DNA from: an uncultured Collinsella sp.
GTDB taxonomy: Bacteria > Actinomycetota > Coriobacteriia > Coriobacteriales > Coriobacteriaceae
DNA length: 23,375 bases
Direction of reading: 5' to 3'
Assembly: GCA_902492755.1 (NCBI GenBank)
Contig: CABUNB010000040.1
Coordinates: 1-23,375 of the forward strand
Shown: piece after piece, positions 1 through 7,474 of the stretch
Layout: each line of letters opens with the position of its first letter
Position numbering within the stretch: the first letter of the stretch is position 1
The notes under the pieces: model-generated
The model's database searches: none
Seen by the model: the letters and a program-made list of their open reading frames with translations, nothing else
Told to the model about the DNA's origin: nothing
Made by a program: the position numbers and the translations under genes

Positions 1-2
1 TG

Positions 3-1058
3 TCGGCGGCCTGCCCGCGCCTGGCGGCGTGGCCGCGCTGCTGCAACGGCTGCGGCCGCTACCGCGCGGTGGGCTGCAAGCGCCGCCCGCACGTCTTCTA
101 CGAGGCCCGCGCCGCGCAGCTGTGCGCCGACTCGGTGCTCGTCTCGTCCAGGCGCGGGATCGACGCCGACGAGCCGGCCGCCGCGGCCAGGCTGGAGGCC
201 ATCAGGGGCTGCCTGCGCCGGGGGCTGTCCCCCGAGCAGATGGCGGCGCGCAACGGCGGGCCGGTGGACCTGTCGCCGTCGACCATCTACCGCTGGGTCT
301 CGGCGGGCTACGACGGCATGACCAACATGGAGCTCAGGCGAAAGGTCGGCTACAGGCCGCGCAAGCGCGCCGCCGGCCGGGCGGCCACGCGGCACTCCGC
401 CCGCAGGTCGTATGCCGCGTTCCTCGCCCTCGGGGAGGACGCGTGCGCCGCGGCCTAGGAGATGGACACGGTCGAGGGCTCCCGCGCGGACTCCGCGTGC
501 ATCCTGACGCTGCTCCACCGCCCCAGCAGGCTCCAGCTCTACCTGCCGCTGCCGGCGAAGGACGCCGCGTGCGTGGCGGCCGCGCTCGGGGGCGTGCGCT
601 CGGTGCTGGGCCCCGACGGCATGGGGAGGGTCTTCCGGGCCGCGCTCACCGACAACGGCGCGGAGTTCTCCGACGAGGGGGCGATCGCGGACCTCGTCGG
701 CGAGGGGCCCGGCGAGACGAGGCTGTTCTACTGCGACCCGAGGCGCAGCGACCAGAAGGGCGCCTGCGAGCGCAACCACGTCGAGCTCAGGAAGCTGCTG
801 CCCAAGGGCGCCGGGCTCAGGTTCGACCGGCTCTCGGCGGCCGACCTGGCGCTCGCCATGTCGCACGTGAACTCCGAGCCCCGCGGCGCGCTCGGCTTCT
901 CGACGCCCGCGCGCGCCTTCAGGGCGATGCTCGGGGAGGACGCGGCGGCGCTGCTGGACGCCTACGGCGTGGAGGACGTGGCGCTCGCCGATCTCGACCT
1001 GACGCCGGGGCTCATAGCGCGTGCGCGCGCCGAGAGGGGCGATGCCCCGCTGTCCTAG
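3..1058 (+). pseudogene. IS30-family transposase, 5'-partial, interrupted by an amber stop
   Basis: The reading frame starting at position 3 matches residues of the intact transposase at the right end from its Cys-rich N-terminal region to the stop at 1058. At 456-458 the Trp codon TGG of the intact copy is TAG here, three residues before the first catalytic Asp of the DDE domain (EMDTVEG). The downstream part keeps LTDNGAEF and the ERNHVE glutamate region. An ATG at 462 directly behind the stop could restart the catalytic half, but it has no obvious ribosome binding site. Established role of the family: cut-and-paste transposition with a DDE catalytic triad. I infer that this copy makes no full-length enzyme unless the amber codon is suppressed. 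Confidence 0.9.
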
Positions 1059-1190
1059 CCTAAAGGGAAAAACGGAATAGACGGACCGCCCGTCCGGCTG
1101 AGTCTGGGAAGAGGTGCCGGGCGGAGGGCGGAGCATGGCCACCGGACCCATCGAAACACATCTCCACCGTTCCTTCAACTGGGAAAACGG

Positions 1191-1223
1191 CGCCCCCGTG
1201 GCCCGGATGGGGCCGCGGGGGCG
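1191..1223 (+). other. GC-rich hairpin in the non-coding tail of the left IS copy
   Basis: CGCCCCCG at 1191-1198 pairs with CGGGGGCG at 1216-1223, and the stem continues inward through a G-U pair and GGCCC/GGGCC to a five-base loop, about 14 pairs in all. The right IS copy has the equivalent, slightly altered hairpin (about 21843-21876). There is no strong T-run behind it, so it is not a clean intrinsic terminator. It may block read-through or be a subterminal element of the IS. Confidence 0.6.
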
Positions 1224-1270
1224 TTCGGCTAGCTGCGGGAACGGCCTATCCGCTCAACGTGTTCGGCTGA

Positions 1271-1317
1271 GATCGGAAATCAACCACCACAAAGGTGCCT
1301 GTCCCCTTTGTGGTGGT
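1271..1317 (-). terminator. Intrinsic terminator of the leftward MurT-GatD operon
   Basis: ACCACCACAAAGG at 1283-1295 and CCTTTGTGGTGGT at 1305-1317 form a perfect 13-bp stem around a nine-base loop. Read on the minus strand it follows the murT-gatD stop by a few bases and is succeeded by TTGATTTCC, a short T-rich tail supplied by the end of the IS. The IS terminus touches or enters the left arm of the stem. Confidence 0.75.
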
Positions 1318-1323
1318 GGGGCG

Positions 1324-3501
1324 TTAGGGGAGGAGCTTCATCGCGGCGTCGTGGGCGGCGTGCTCGTAGATGTCGTCGAGGGGCTTGAGCGGCAGCAGAG
1401 CTGTGGCCTGCGCATCGCCGCGGCGCTCGAGGGCGTGGGTAATGAGCCAGTCGGCAAGCTCGGGGTTCTTGGGCAGTGCCGGTCCGTGTAGATACGTGCC
1501 GATGACGCCCTTGTAAATCAGGCCCTCAAAGCCATCGTCGCCGTTGTTGCCGGTGCCCGCGACGACGGACGTTCCGAGCGGCGTCGCCTCTGCGTCGAGC
1601 AGGGTGCGGCCGCCGTGGTTCTCGAATCCCACAAAGGGCTCGGGTGCCAGGTCGGTCTTGACGGCGACGTTGCCGATCAGGCGGTCGGAGCCGCGCACAG
1701 TCTCGGCGGCAATGACGCCCAGACCCTCAATGCGATCGTCGCCCATGTAGTACGAACGGCCGAGTAGCTGATAGCTGCCACAGATGGCAAGCAGTGTGCC
1801 GCCAACCTCAACATAGGCCGCGACCTTGTCTTTTTGGGCGAGCAACTCGTGTGCCACGGCTAGCTGGTCGCGGTCGGAGCCGCCGCCCATCATAACGATA
1901 TCGGCATCGGCCAAATCAAGCGTCTCGCCCATGCGGACCTCGTCCACGCGCACGGGAATGCCGCGCCAGGCGCAGCGGCGCTCAAGCGCAATAACGTTGC
2001 CGCCGTCGCCGTAGAGGTTGAGGGCATCGGGGTACAGATAGACGATACGCAGCGGGCGCGAAAGCTCGACCGGCGCAATATCGGTGGGGACAGCGCTACC
2101 ATCGGCGCACGGTGCAGCGTGGGCGGCAACCGTGGCCGCATCGGTGCCTTTGAGTCCGTCGAGCTCCTTGACCAGCGGCGGGAAGGCCGTGTAGTTGGCG
2201 ACGGCGTAGAAGGTGTCATCGGCGGCCTCGTCTGCCACGGCGCCGATCGCCTGCGCGACGTCCGAGATAATCGCGGCATCGATGCCGGCGTACTTGAGGC
2301 GTACCTGCATGTCGTGCGCACGCGTGCCTCCGGCAAAGGCGACAAGACCCGGCGTGTCGGCGATGCGCTCGAAGTCGACATCGTAGATCCACGAGACATC
2401 GTGGCCGTCGGCATCGTTATCGTTTAGGAAGAAGGCGCAGAGTCTGCCGCCTGCCGTCTTGATGGACTGGATTTGTCGATCGAAGCCTACGGGATTCTTA
2501 GCCAGGTTGGCCTCGACGGTGCGGCCGGCGATATCCCAGCGCCCCATACGACCACCGGCGGGGACGTAGGCATCGAGCGTGGGCTGCAGGTGCGCCGTAT
2601 CCACGCCTAACTCATGTGCGGCAAAGAATGCAGCGGCAACGTTGTAGACCATGTACAGGCCGTTGTAGCGCGTGGCGATGTGCACGGCGGGCGCGTTGGC
2701 CTCGGGTCCAAAGGCCAGGTCAAAGCCGTAGCCGTCGCAGCCGAGCTCAACGCCCGTCACGCGGCGGAGCAGCGCGGGGCGACCCCAGCCGCACGAAGGG
2801 CAATGATAGGCGCCCAGCTGTCCGTACTGCACATAGTCGTATTCCAGCGGGGCGTTGCACTGCGAGCAAAAACGCGAGTCGCTAATGCGGTCGGACTCGG
2901 TGCCCGTGGCGCCGTCGATGCCAAAGGCGATGCTCGCGTTGGGAACGCGTGCGGCGATCGCGGCACACAGCGGGTCGTCTGCGTTGTAGATGAGCGTCGT
3001 TGCCGGCGAAAGTTCCAACGCGTGGGCGATGACCTCTTGGGTGTGATCGATCTCGCCGTAGCGGTCCAGCTGGTCGCGGAACAGGTTGAGCAGCACGAAG
3101 TACGTCGGCTTGAGCTTGGGCAGAACGCGTACGGTGTAAAGCTCATCGCATTCAAAAACGCCCACGCGCTTGCCGCCGCCGACTCGCTTGAGGCCGCTGC
3201 GCGCCTCGAGCAGTGCGCCCACCACGCCTGGCTCCATGTTGTTGCCGGCGCGGTTGCATACCACGGTGGCGCCGCTGGCGGCAATGGCGTCGGCGATGAG
3301 GTTGGAGGTGGTGGTCTTGCCATTAGTACCCGTAATCACCACGCTGCGGTCGACAAGGCCAGCGAGGTCGCTTAGCAACTCGGGATCGATCTTCATGGCG
3401 ATGCGGCCGGGGAGTACGCCGCCCTGGCGTTTGAGGACAGAGCGCAGTCCCCAGCGAGCGATATCGCTCGAGGTGCAGGCGAGAGATGAGCGGAGGTTCA
3501 T
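1324..3501 (-). CDS. murT-gatD: Fused MurT-GatD lipid II isoglutaminyl synthase
   Basis: This 725-residue protein joins two enzyme subunits that are usually separate. Residues 1 to about 450 are MurT: a Mur-ligase P-loop (ITGTNGKTTT, residues 56-65), a four-cysteine zinc ribbon (C212, C215, C234, C237) and the DNDADG..D..WIYD region (361-375) typical of the DUF1727 C-terminal domain. After a linker of about 30 residues rich in Ala, residues 483-715 are GatD, a class I glutamine amidotransferase with the nucleophile Cys574 (LAICGSYQ) and the catalytic His672 (GTYLHGP). Known function of the complex: ATP-dependent amidation of the D-Glu alpha-carboxyl of lipid II to D-isoglutamine, with ammonia from glutamine, at the cytoplasmic face. 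The ATG has AGGAA about nine bases upstream. It is the last gene of a leftward operon, 45 bases after the TPR-like gene. The fusion is the notable point. Confidence 0.92.
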   Translation of the reverse strand: MNLRSSLACTSSDIARWGLRSVLKRQGGVLPGRIAMKIDPELLSDLAGLVDRSVVITGTNGKTTTSNLIADAIAASGATVVCNRAGNNMEPGVVGALLEARSGLKRVGGGKRVGVFECDELYTVRVLPKLKPTYFVLLNLFRDQLDRYGEIDHTQEVIAHALELSPATTLIYNADDPLCAAIAARVPNASIAFGIDGATGTESDRISDSRFCSQCNAPLEYDYVQYGQLGAYHCPSCGWGRPALLRRVTGVELGCDGYGFDLAFGPEANAPAVHIATRYNGLYMVYNVAAAFFAAHELGVDTAHLQPTLDAYVPAGGRMGRWDIAGRTVEANLAKNPVGFDRQIQSIKTAGGRLCAFFLNDNDADGHDVSWIYDVDFERIADTPGLVAFAGGTRAHDMQVRLKYAGIDAAIISDVAQAIGAVADEAADDTFYAVANYTAFPPLVKELDGLKGTDAATVAAHAAPCADGSAVPTDIAPVELSRPLRIVYLYPDALNLYGDGGNVIALERRCAWRGIPVRVDEVRMGETLDLADADIVMMGGGSDRDQLAVAHELLAQKDKVAAYVEVGGTLLAICGSYQLLGRSYYMGDDRIEGLGVIAAETVRGSDRLIGNVAVKTDLAPEPFVGFENHGGRTLLDAEATPLGTSVVAGTGNNGDDGFEGLIYKGVIGTYLHGPALPKNPELADWLITHALERRGDAQATALLPLKPLDDIYEHAAHDAAMKLLP

Positions 3502-3546
3502 GAAACCGTTCCTAACGTAAACGACATGGTCGGGTCGAGTGCGTCA

Positions 3547-4590
3547 CTAAAATCCGTAGCGGCGCGCAAATTCCTGGGCAAGCTGCGATACATCTTCGCA
3601 GGCGTTGGCCCAGGGGGCAAAGTCGGGAGTGTCCGAGATAATACCGTCCGCTTCCCAAACGGCCTGGTGCGGAAGGTCCCAGGGATCGCGTGGCTCGGGC
3701 CGGCAGGGAAGGTACGGTGTCTGGTACATGGGGTTCAGTAAGAAAAATGCACCGCCCTCGCAACGGTTGGCAAACTCACGCAGCGCGCGTTTCGCCGGGC
3801 GCATCTTGTTTGTTTTGAACAGCAGAATCGTGCGGGCGAGCAGATACCAAGGAGAGTTCTCGAGTGCGTCAGCCCCGATCTCTTCCTCGAGCTGGTGGGC
3901 CAGGGCAAAAAAGCCGTCCTCGTCTTCCAAGCGAGCGAGGGCGAGTAGCACGGTGCCTGCAGCTCGGGTGGGATAGCCTTCTGCCTTAAGAACACGGCGG
4001 GCGTAGTTGGCGGCAGCACGGTAGCGGGCGCTCGCCATGCACAGCTGCGAGATGGCCTCGAGTGTGTGAAGCCACCCGATAAGAGCCGGCTCGCTCACGG
4101 TAAGGTCTGTTGCGGTGACACCGTCGGCCAAAACATTATTGGCCCAGTAGTGCGGGGCTTCCATGTCGAACCCGGGCACGCTTTGCTGCAGGTAATCGGC
4201 CGTGGTCGCCTCGAGCTTCATCAGGTCGACCAGGCAGGCGTCGACGGGTGTGTCGGCCAGGATGATGGCGAGCAGCTGCGCGTCGAGGACATACGCATCG
4301 ATGCGGACGATCTTGAGCAGCTCATCGCGCATGTCGTCGAACAGGCGATTGCGCGTCTGCTCAAACTCCTCGTCACTGCCCATGTCCTCGATCCGATGGA
4401 GCTCGTCGAGCAGGTGGCGATGAACACCGGCGTAGGACAGCAGCGCCTGGGCATGCTCGGACTGCGCATACTTTTGGGGATTCGCGCTAATGTCGTTATG
4501 GACAAGCTCGCGTGCTGCATCGGTGAGCTCGGGGTGCGACGCCAGATAGGTGCGCTCCAGGTAGGCGGGGATGTAGACGCTCGGATCCAT
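3547..4590 (-). CDS. TPR-like helical repeat protein, paralogue of the upstream gene
   Basis: The 347-residue product has no signal peptide or membrane segment and is predicted to be almost entirely helical. TPR-like pairs are visible around residues 168-205 (SQLCMASARYRAAANYARRV) and 208-280, ending in a conserved-looking aromatic tail (NPMYQTPYLPCRPEPRDPWD). The layout resembles the next gene upstream, so the two look like diverged paralogues. Its ATG overlaps the stop of that gene by one base (TAATG), so translation is probably coupled. The gene lies directly before murT-gatD. I do not recognise a named family beyond TPR-like and cannot assign a function; a scaffold for cell-wall enzymes is only a guess from position. 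Confidence 0.8.
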   Translation of the reverse strand: MDPSVYIPAYLERTYLASHPELTDAARELVHNDISANPQKYAQSEHAQALLSYAGVHRHLLDELHRIEDMGSDEEFEQTRNRLFDDMRDELLKIVRIDAYVLDAQLLAIILADTPVDACLVDLMKLEATTADYLQQSVPGFDMEAPHYWANNVLADGVTATDLTVSEPALIGWLHTLEAISQLCMASARYRAAANYARRVLKAEGYPTRAAGTVLLALARLEDEDGFFALAHQLEEEIGADALENSPWYLLARTILLFKTNKMRPAKRALREFANRCEGGAFFLLNPMYQTPYLPCRPEPRDPWDLPHQAVWEADGIISDTPDFAPWANACEDVSQLAQEFARRYGF

Positions 4591-5666
4591 TAGAGGTCTC
4601 CTCCCTTAAACGGCAAACCCTGCTCGGCTGCGCGCAGGATGCGCTCGTCGATTTGGGAGCGCACGATGTCGTTGGTGGCGACCCAGGCGGCAAAGCTGGC
4701 GTTGTCGGGGGCGCCCAGGCCCTCCTGCAGTACCGGCGTCGCCTCGGACAGCGCAAGGACGAGCTCGTCGGTGGAGCCCCCACCCACGTTGACGCGGGCA
4801 TAGACGCCATCGGGAAACTCGGTTTGGAAGTAGAGCGCCTCGGCCGCGTGCGGGCACGAGCGTGCGAGGATGCGCAAATAGTGCTCGGCGCCCTCGTAGT
4901 CCAGTTCGCGCCAGGCTGCGCTCATCAGTGCGATGAGCGTCCACGGGTCCAAGTCGCGCTCCGCATCTTTGGGGCGGCGGCGCAGCGGGGTATTCGCGAG
5001 GTACGGCACGGAGTGAGCGGAGCGAAAGCGCTTGAGCTCCTCGGCGGGGTATTCGAGCTTTGCCATGGCGAGCATCGCGGTGTGGCGGACACCAGCGGGG
5101 TCGTTGGGCGCAAAGTCCAAGCTGCGATTTGCGGCTTCGAGCGACATGCGGTAGCGTCCGCTAATGAGCGCGCGCGATGCCAAAGCGGCAAGCCAGCGCA
5201 GGTAGGGACGGCGCATAAGGTCGCCTGCGGCCTCACGCTCGTAGGGGTCCTGCGCCGAGGCGATCTTGAGCGCCAGATCGTGCTCCACCTCGTCGCACTT
5301 GGACACCAGATACTGCACGTATTCCTCGTTGGATTCGGCGGTGAGTGCCGTCAGCATGCGCTGGGCATCCCAGTTGGCCGGATCGAGTGCGGCCGCCTCG
5401 CGGAGCATGTTCTCGGCAGCTGCCTCTTCCTGCTCTGCCTGGGCATCGTCAGGGATAAAGGGAATGCGGTAGTCGACGGCCTCGACTACCTTGGCAATCA
5501 GATGCCCGGCGCGGTCGCGGTCGTGCACGATGAGCGGTGCGGGATTGCGGGTGAATTGCTCCATCAGACGCTCTACGGCGGCACCGTCGGTGAGCGGGAT
5601 ATTGTCGCGGCGCAAGGCCTCAAGAACGAGGCGATGGCAATCCTCTTGAATGGGATCGAATGCCAT
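4590..5666 (-). CDS. TPR-like helical repeat protein, first gene of the murT-gatD operon
   Basis: The 358-residue product is cytosolic by appearance. It has an acidic linker (residues 74-90) followed by helical pairs resembling TPR units at about 83-118 (EAAALDPANWDAQRMLTAL), 157-203 (ISGRYRMSLEAANRSLDFAP) and 240-280 (ELDYEGAEHYLRILA). It probably resembles the ST7-like or generic TPR superfamily, but I cannot name a specific family. The start codon at 5664-5666 follows AAAGGAGG with four bases between, a strong ribosome binding site, so this start is well supported. It is the promoter-proximal gene of a three-gene leftward unit ending with murT-gatD, and its stop overlaps the next start by one base. 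Confidence 0.8.
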   Translation of the reverse strand: MAFDPIQEDCHRLVLEALRRDNIPLTDGAAVERLMEQFTRNPAPLIVHDRDRAGHLIAKVVEAVDYRIPFIPDDAQAEQEEAAAENMLREAAALDPANWDAQRMLTALTAESNEEYVQYLVSKCDEVEHDLALKIASAQDPYEREAAGDLMRRPYLRWLAALASRALISGRYRMSLEAANRSLDFAPNDPAGVRHTAMLAMAKLEYPAEELKRFRSAHSVPYLANTPLRRRPKDAERDLDPWTLIALMSAAWRELDYEGAEHYLRILARSCPHAAEALYFQTEFPDGVYARVNVGGGSTDELVLALSEATPVLQEGLGAPDNASFAAWVATNDIVRSQIDERILRAAEQGLPFKGGDL

Positions 5667-6166
5667 GGGGCCTCCTTTGCTGCGGTTAGGGTTCAGATGT
5701 TTCTATATAAGGTCCTAGTTTACCCGCATGTGGCACACCGGGGGTGCCGCACTTGGACTTGCACCTTTGCACCACGAAGTCGGATGTCGCACAAATGTCG
5801 ACACCATGGACGGCCGAGTGGTATCACGGTGCCGCAAACGGTCGATTTTTGGCGGCGAACGGTGCATATTTTGGAGGGGCACAGTCCTGCCCGGGATATG
5901 TAGTCAACCTTGATAAAACGTTTGCCCAGCTTGGGAGTATGAATGCCGCACAAGGGTCTTCAGGGATAGAAAAAACGTTTCATCATTGGCGGCTTTAGGT
6001 GAATAACTGACCAACCAGAACGGTAAAATAATGTTTGTCTGAGCGTTGAGACGTTTAGACATAGCGCATTGTCATCGCCGGCAACGCGCAAACCGGTCCT
6101 AACGGAGCCAATTGGGTGCTCCGTTATATACGCAAGTCTAAGAGGGGCTTGTTTAGGAGGCACAGT
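5667..6166. other. 500-base divergent intergenic region with operator-like motifs
   Basis: No convincing gene is present between the divergent TPR gene and the alcohol dehydrogenase. It must hold promoters for both directions. Visible motifs are a direct repeat of TTGCACC/TTTGCACC at 5759-5773, two AAACGTTT palindromes inside A-rich runs at 5916-5923 and 5973-5980, and a 9-bp inverted repeat at 6100-6126. A TATATA block at 5704-5709 could be the leftward -10 element, but no good -35 accompanies it. Confidence 0.5.
6100..6126 (+). promoter_or_regulatory. Inverted repeat upstream of the alcohol dehydrogenase
   Basis: TAACGGAGC at 6100-6108 and GCTCCGTTA at 6118-6126 are perfect 9-bp complements separated by nine bases, ending 40 bases before the start codon at 6167. 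No T-run follows, so a terminator is unlikely. It is either an operator or a hairpin in the 5' untranslated region of the mRNA. Confidence 0.5.
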
Positions 6167-7390
6167 ATGGGACGTTTTACCAATCCTCGCGATCTGTACT
6201 TTGGTGAGGGCGCTCGCCACGAGGTGAAGAACCTCAAGGGCAAGAAGGCCATCATCGTTTCTGGCGGCAGCTCTATGCGCCGCGGCGGGTTCCTGCAGGA
6301 CGTCGAGAACGACCTTAAGGAAGGCGGCTTCGAGGTCAAGCTGTTCGAGGGCGTCGAGTCCGACCCGTCCATCGAGACGGTCATGAAGGGCGCCGAGGCC
6401 ATGCGCGAGTTCGAGCCCGACTGGATTATCGCCATCGGTGGCGGCTCGCCCATCGATGCCGCTAAGGCCATGTGGGTCTTCTACGAGTATCCCGAGGAGT
6501 CCTTCGACAACATCATCCAGCCGTTCAGCTTCCCTGAGCTGCGTCAGAAGGCTCATTTCTGCGCCATCTCCTCTACCTCCGGCACCGCTACCGAGGTCAC
6601 CGCGTTCTCCGTCATTACCGACTACGCCAAGGGCATCAAGTACCCGCTGGCCGACTTCAACATCACCCCTGATGTCGCCATCGTCGACCCCGAGCTCACC
6701 TACACCATGCCCGCCAAGCTGTGCGCTCACACCGGCATGGATGCTCTGACCCACTGCATGGAGGCCTACGTTTCCACCTGCGCCTCTATGTTCACCGACG
6801 CCAACGCTCTGCACGGCATCCGCGAGATCGTCGAGTGGCTGCCCAAGTCCTATGCTGGCGACCATGAGGCCCGTCAGCACATGCACGAGGCTCAGTGCAT
6901 CGCCGGTATCGCCTTCTCCTCGGGCCTGCTCGGCATCGTTCACTCCATGGCTCACAAGACCGGTGCTGCCTTCGAGAACGGCCACATCATCCACGGTGCC
7001 GCTAACGCCATGTACCTGGGCAAGGTCATCCAGTGGAACTCCAAGGACCCGCGTGCTGCCGAGCGTTACGCTTACGTGGCCAAGGAGATCCTGCACCTTC
7101 CCGGCGAGACCAACGAGGAGCTCATCGCTGCGCTCGTCCAGAAGATCCGCGACCTCAACGACCAGCTCAACATTCCGCAGTCCATCATGGATTACGCGAA
7201 TGGTGGCGTGAAGGTCGACGCCGAGAACCCGCAGATGGTTTCCGAGGAGGAGTTCCTCGCCAAGCTGCCCGAGATCGCCGCGAACGCCGAGCAGGACGCC
7301 TGCACGCCGGAGAACCCGCGTGAGACCAAGGCTGCCGACTTCGAGAAGATCCTCAAGGCCTGCTACTACGACACCGACATCGATTTCTAA
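6167..7390 (+). CDS. Iron-containing alcohol dehydrogenase
   Basis: The 407-residue protein is a group III, metal-dependent alcohol dehydrogenase (PF00465). It shows the dinucleotide-binding loop GGGSPIDAAK (91-100) and the two family signatures: GMDALTHCMEAY with metal ligands D192 and H196, and the histidine-rich segment with H259, H263 and H273. Family members reduce short-chain aldehydes or ketones with NAD(P)H, often as the terminal step in ethanol, butanol or propanediol fermentation; the exact substrate cannot be read here. I chose the ATG at 6167 because TTAGGAGG ends six bases before it. A longer reading frame from 6116 lacks such a site. The codons are strongly biased, suggesting high expression. 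A terminator follows, so it is probably its own transcript next to two glycerol dehydrogenases. Confidence 0.93.
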   Translation: MGRFTNPRDLYFGEGARHEVKNLKGKKAIIVSGGSSMRRGGFLQDVENDLKEGGFEVKLFEGVESDPSIETVMKGAEAMREFEPDWIIAIGGGSPIDAAKAMWVFYEYPEESFDNIIQPFSFPELRQKAHFCAISSTSGTATEVTAFSVITDYAKGIKYPLADFNITPDVAIVDPELTYTMPAKLCAHTGMDALTHCMEAYVSTCASMFTDANALHGIREIVEWLPKSYAGDHEARQHMHEAQCIAGIAFSSGLLGIVHSMAHKTGAAFENGHIIHGAANAMYLGKVIQWNSKDPRAAERYAYVAKEILHLPGETNEELIAALVQKIRDLNDQLNIPQSIMDYANGGVKVDAENPQMVSEEEFLAKLPEIAANAEQDACTPENPRETKAADFEKILKACYYDTDIDF

Positions 7391-7412
7391 TCGACTCTTG
7401 TTATCGTAACGA

Positions 7413-7451
7413 GGGGCTCCGCACGTATCTGTACGGAGCCCCTTTCTTTTT
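7413..7451 (+). terminator. Intrinsic terminator after the alcohol dehydrogenase
   Basis: GGGGCTCCG at 7413-7421 pairs perfectly with CGGAGCCCC at 7434-7442 and is followed by TTTCTTTTT. It separates the dehydrogenase transcript from the downstream glycerol dehydrogenase gene. Confidence 0.9.
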
Positions 7452-7474
7452 AATTATTAGAGAGTGGGATAAAA

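Larger units (their letters stand above)
1..1286 (+). mobile_element. IS30-family insertion sequence, left copy, 5' end outside window
   Basis: The stretch is a close copy of the element at the right end of the window, in the opposite orientation. It holds most of the transposase gene and about 230 bases of non-coding tail. Both copies stay alignable up to the shared string GATCGGAAATCAACCA, after which they diverge, so I place the element terminus at about 1286. The left end lies before the window, so the second terminal repeat and any target duplication cannot be seen. Compared with the right copy this one is defective because its transposase is interrupted by a stop codon. Confidence 0.85.

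Noticed and set aside
29..1063. Long Arg/Gly/Ala-rich open frame overlapping the left transposase
   Set aside because: It is an alternative frame in very GC-rich DNA. The frame at position 3 carries the IS30 motifs; the Arg/Gly-rich product has no family likeness, and the same shadow appears at the right copy.
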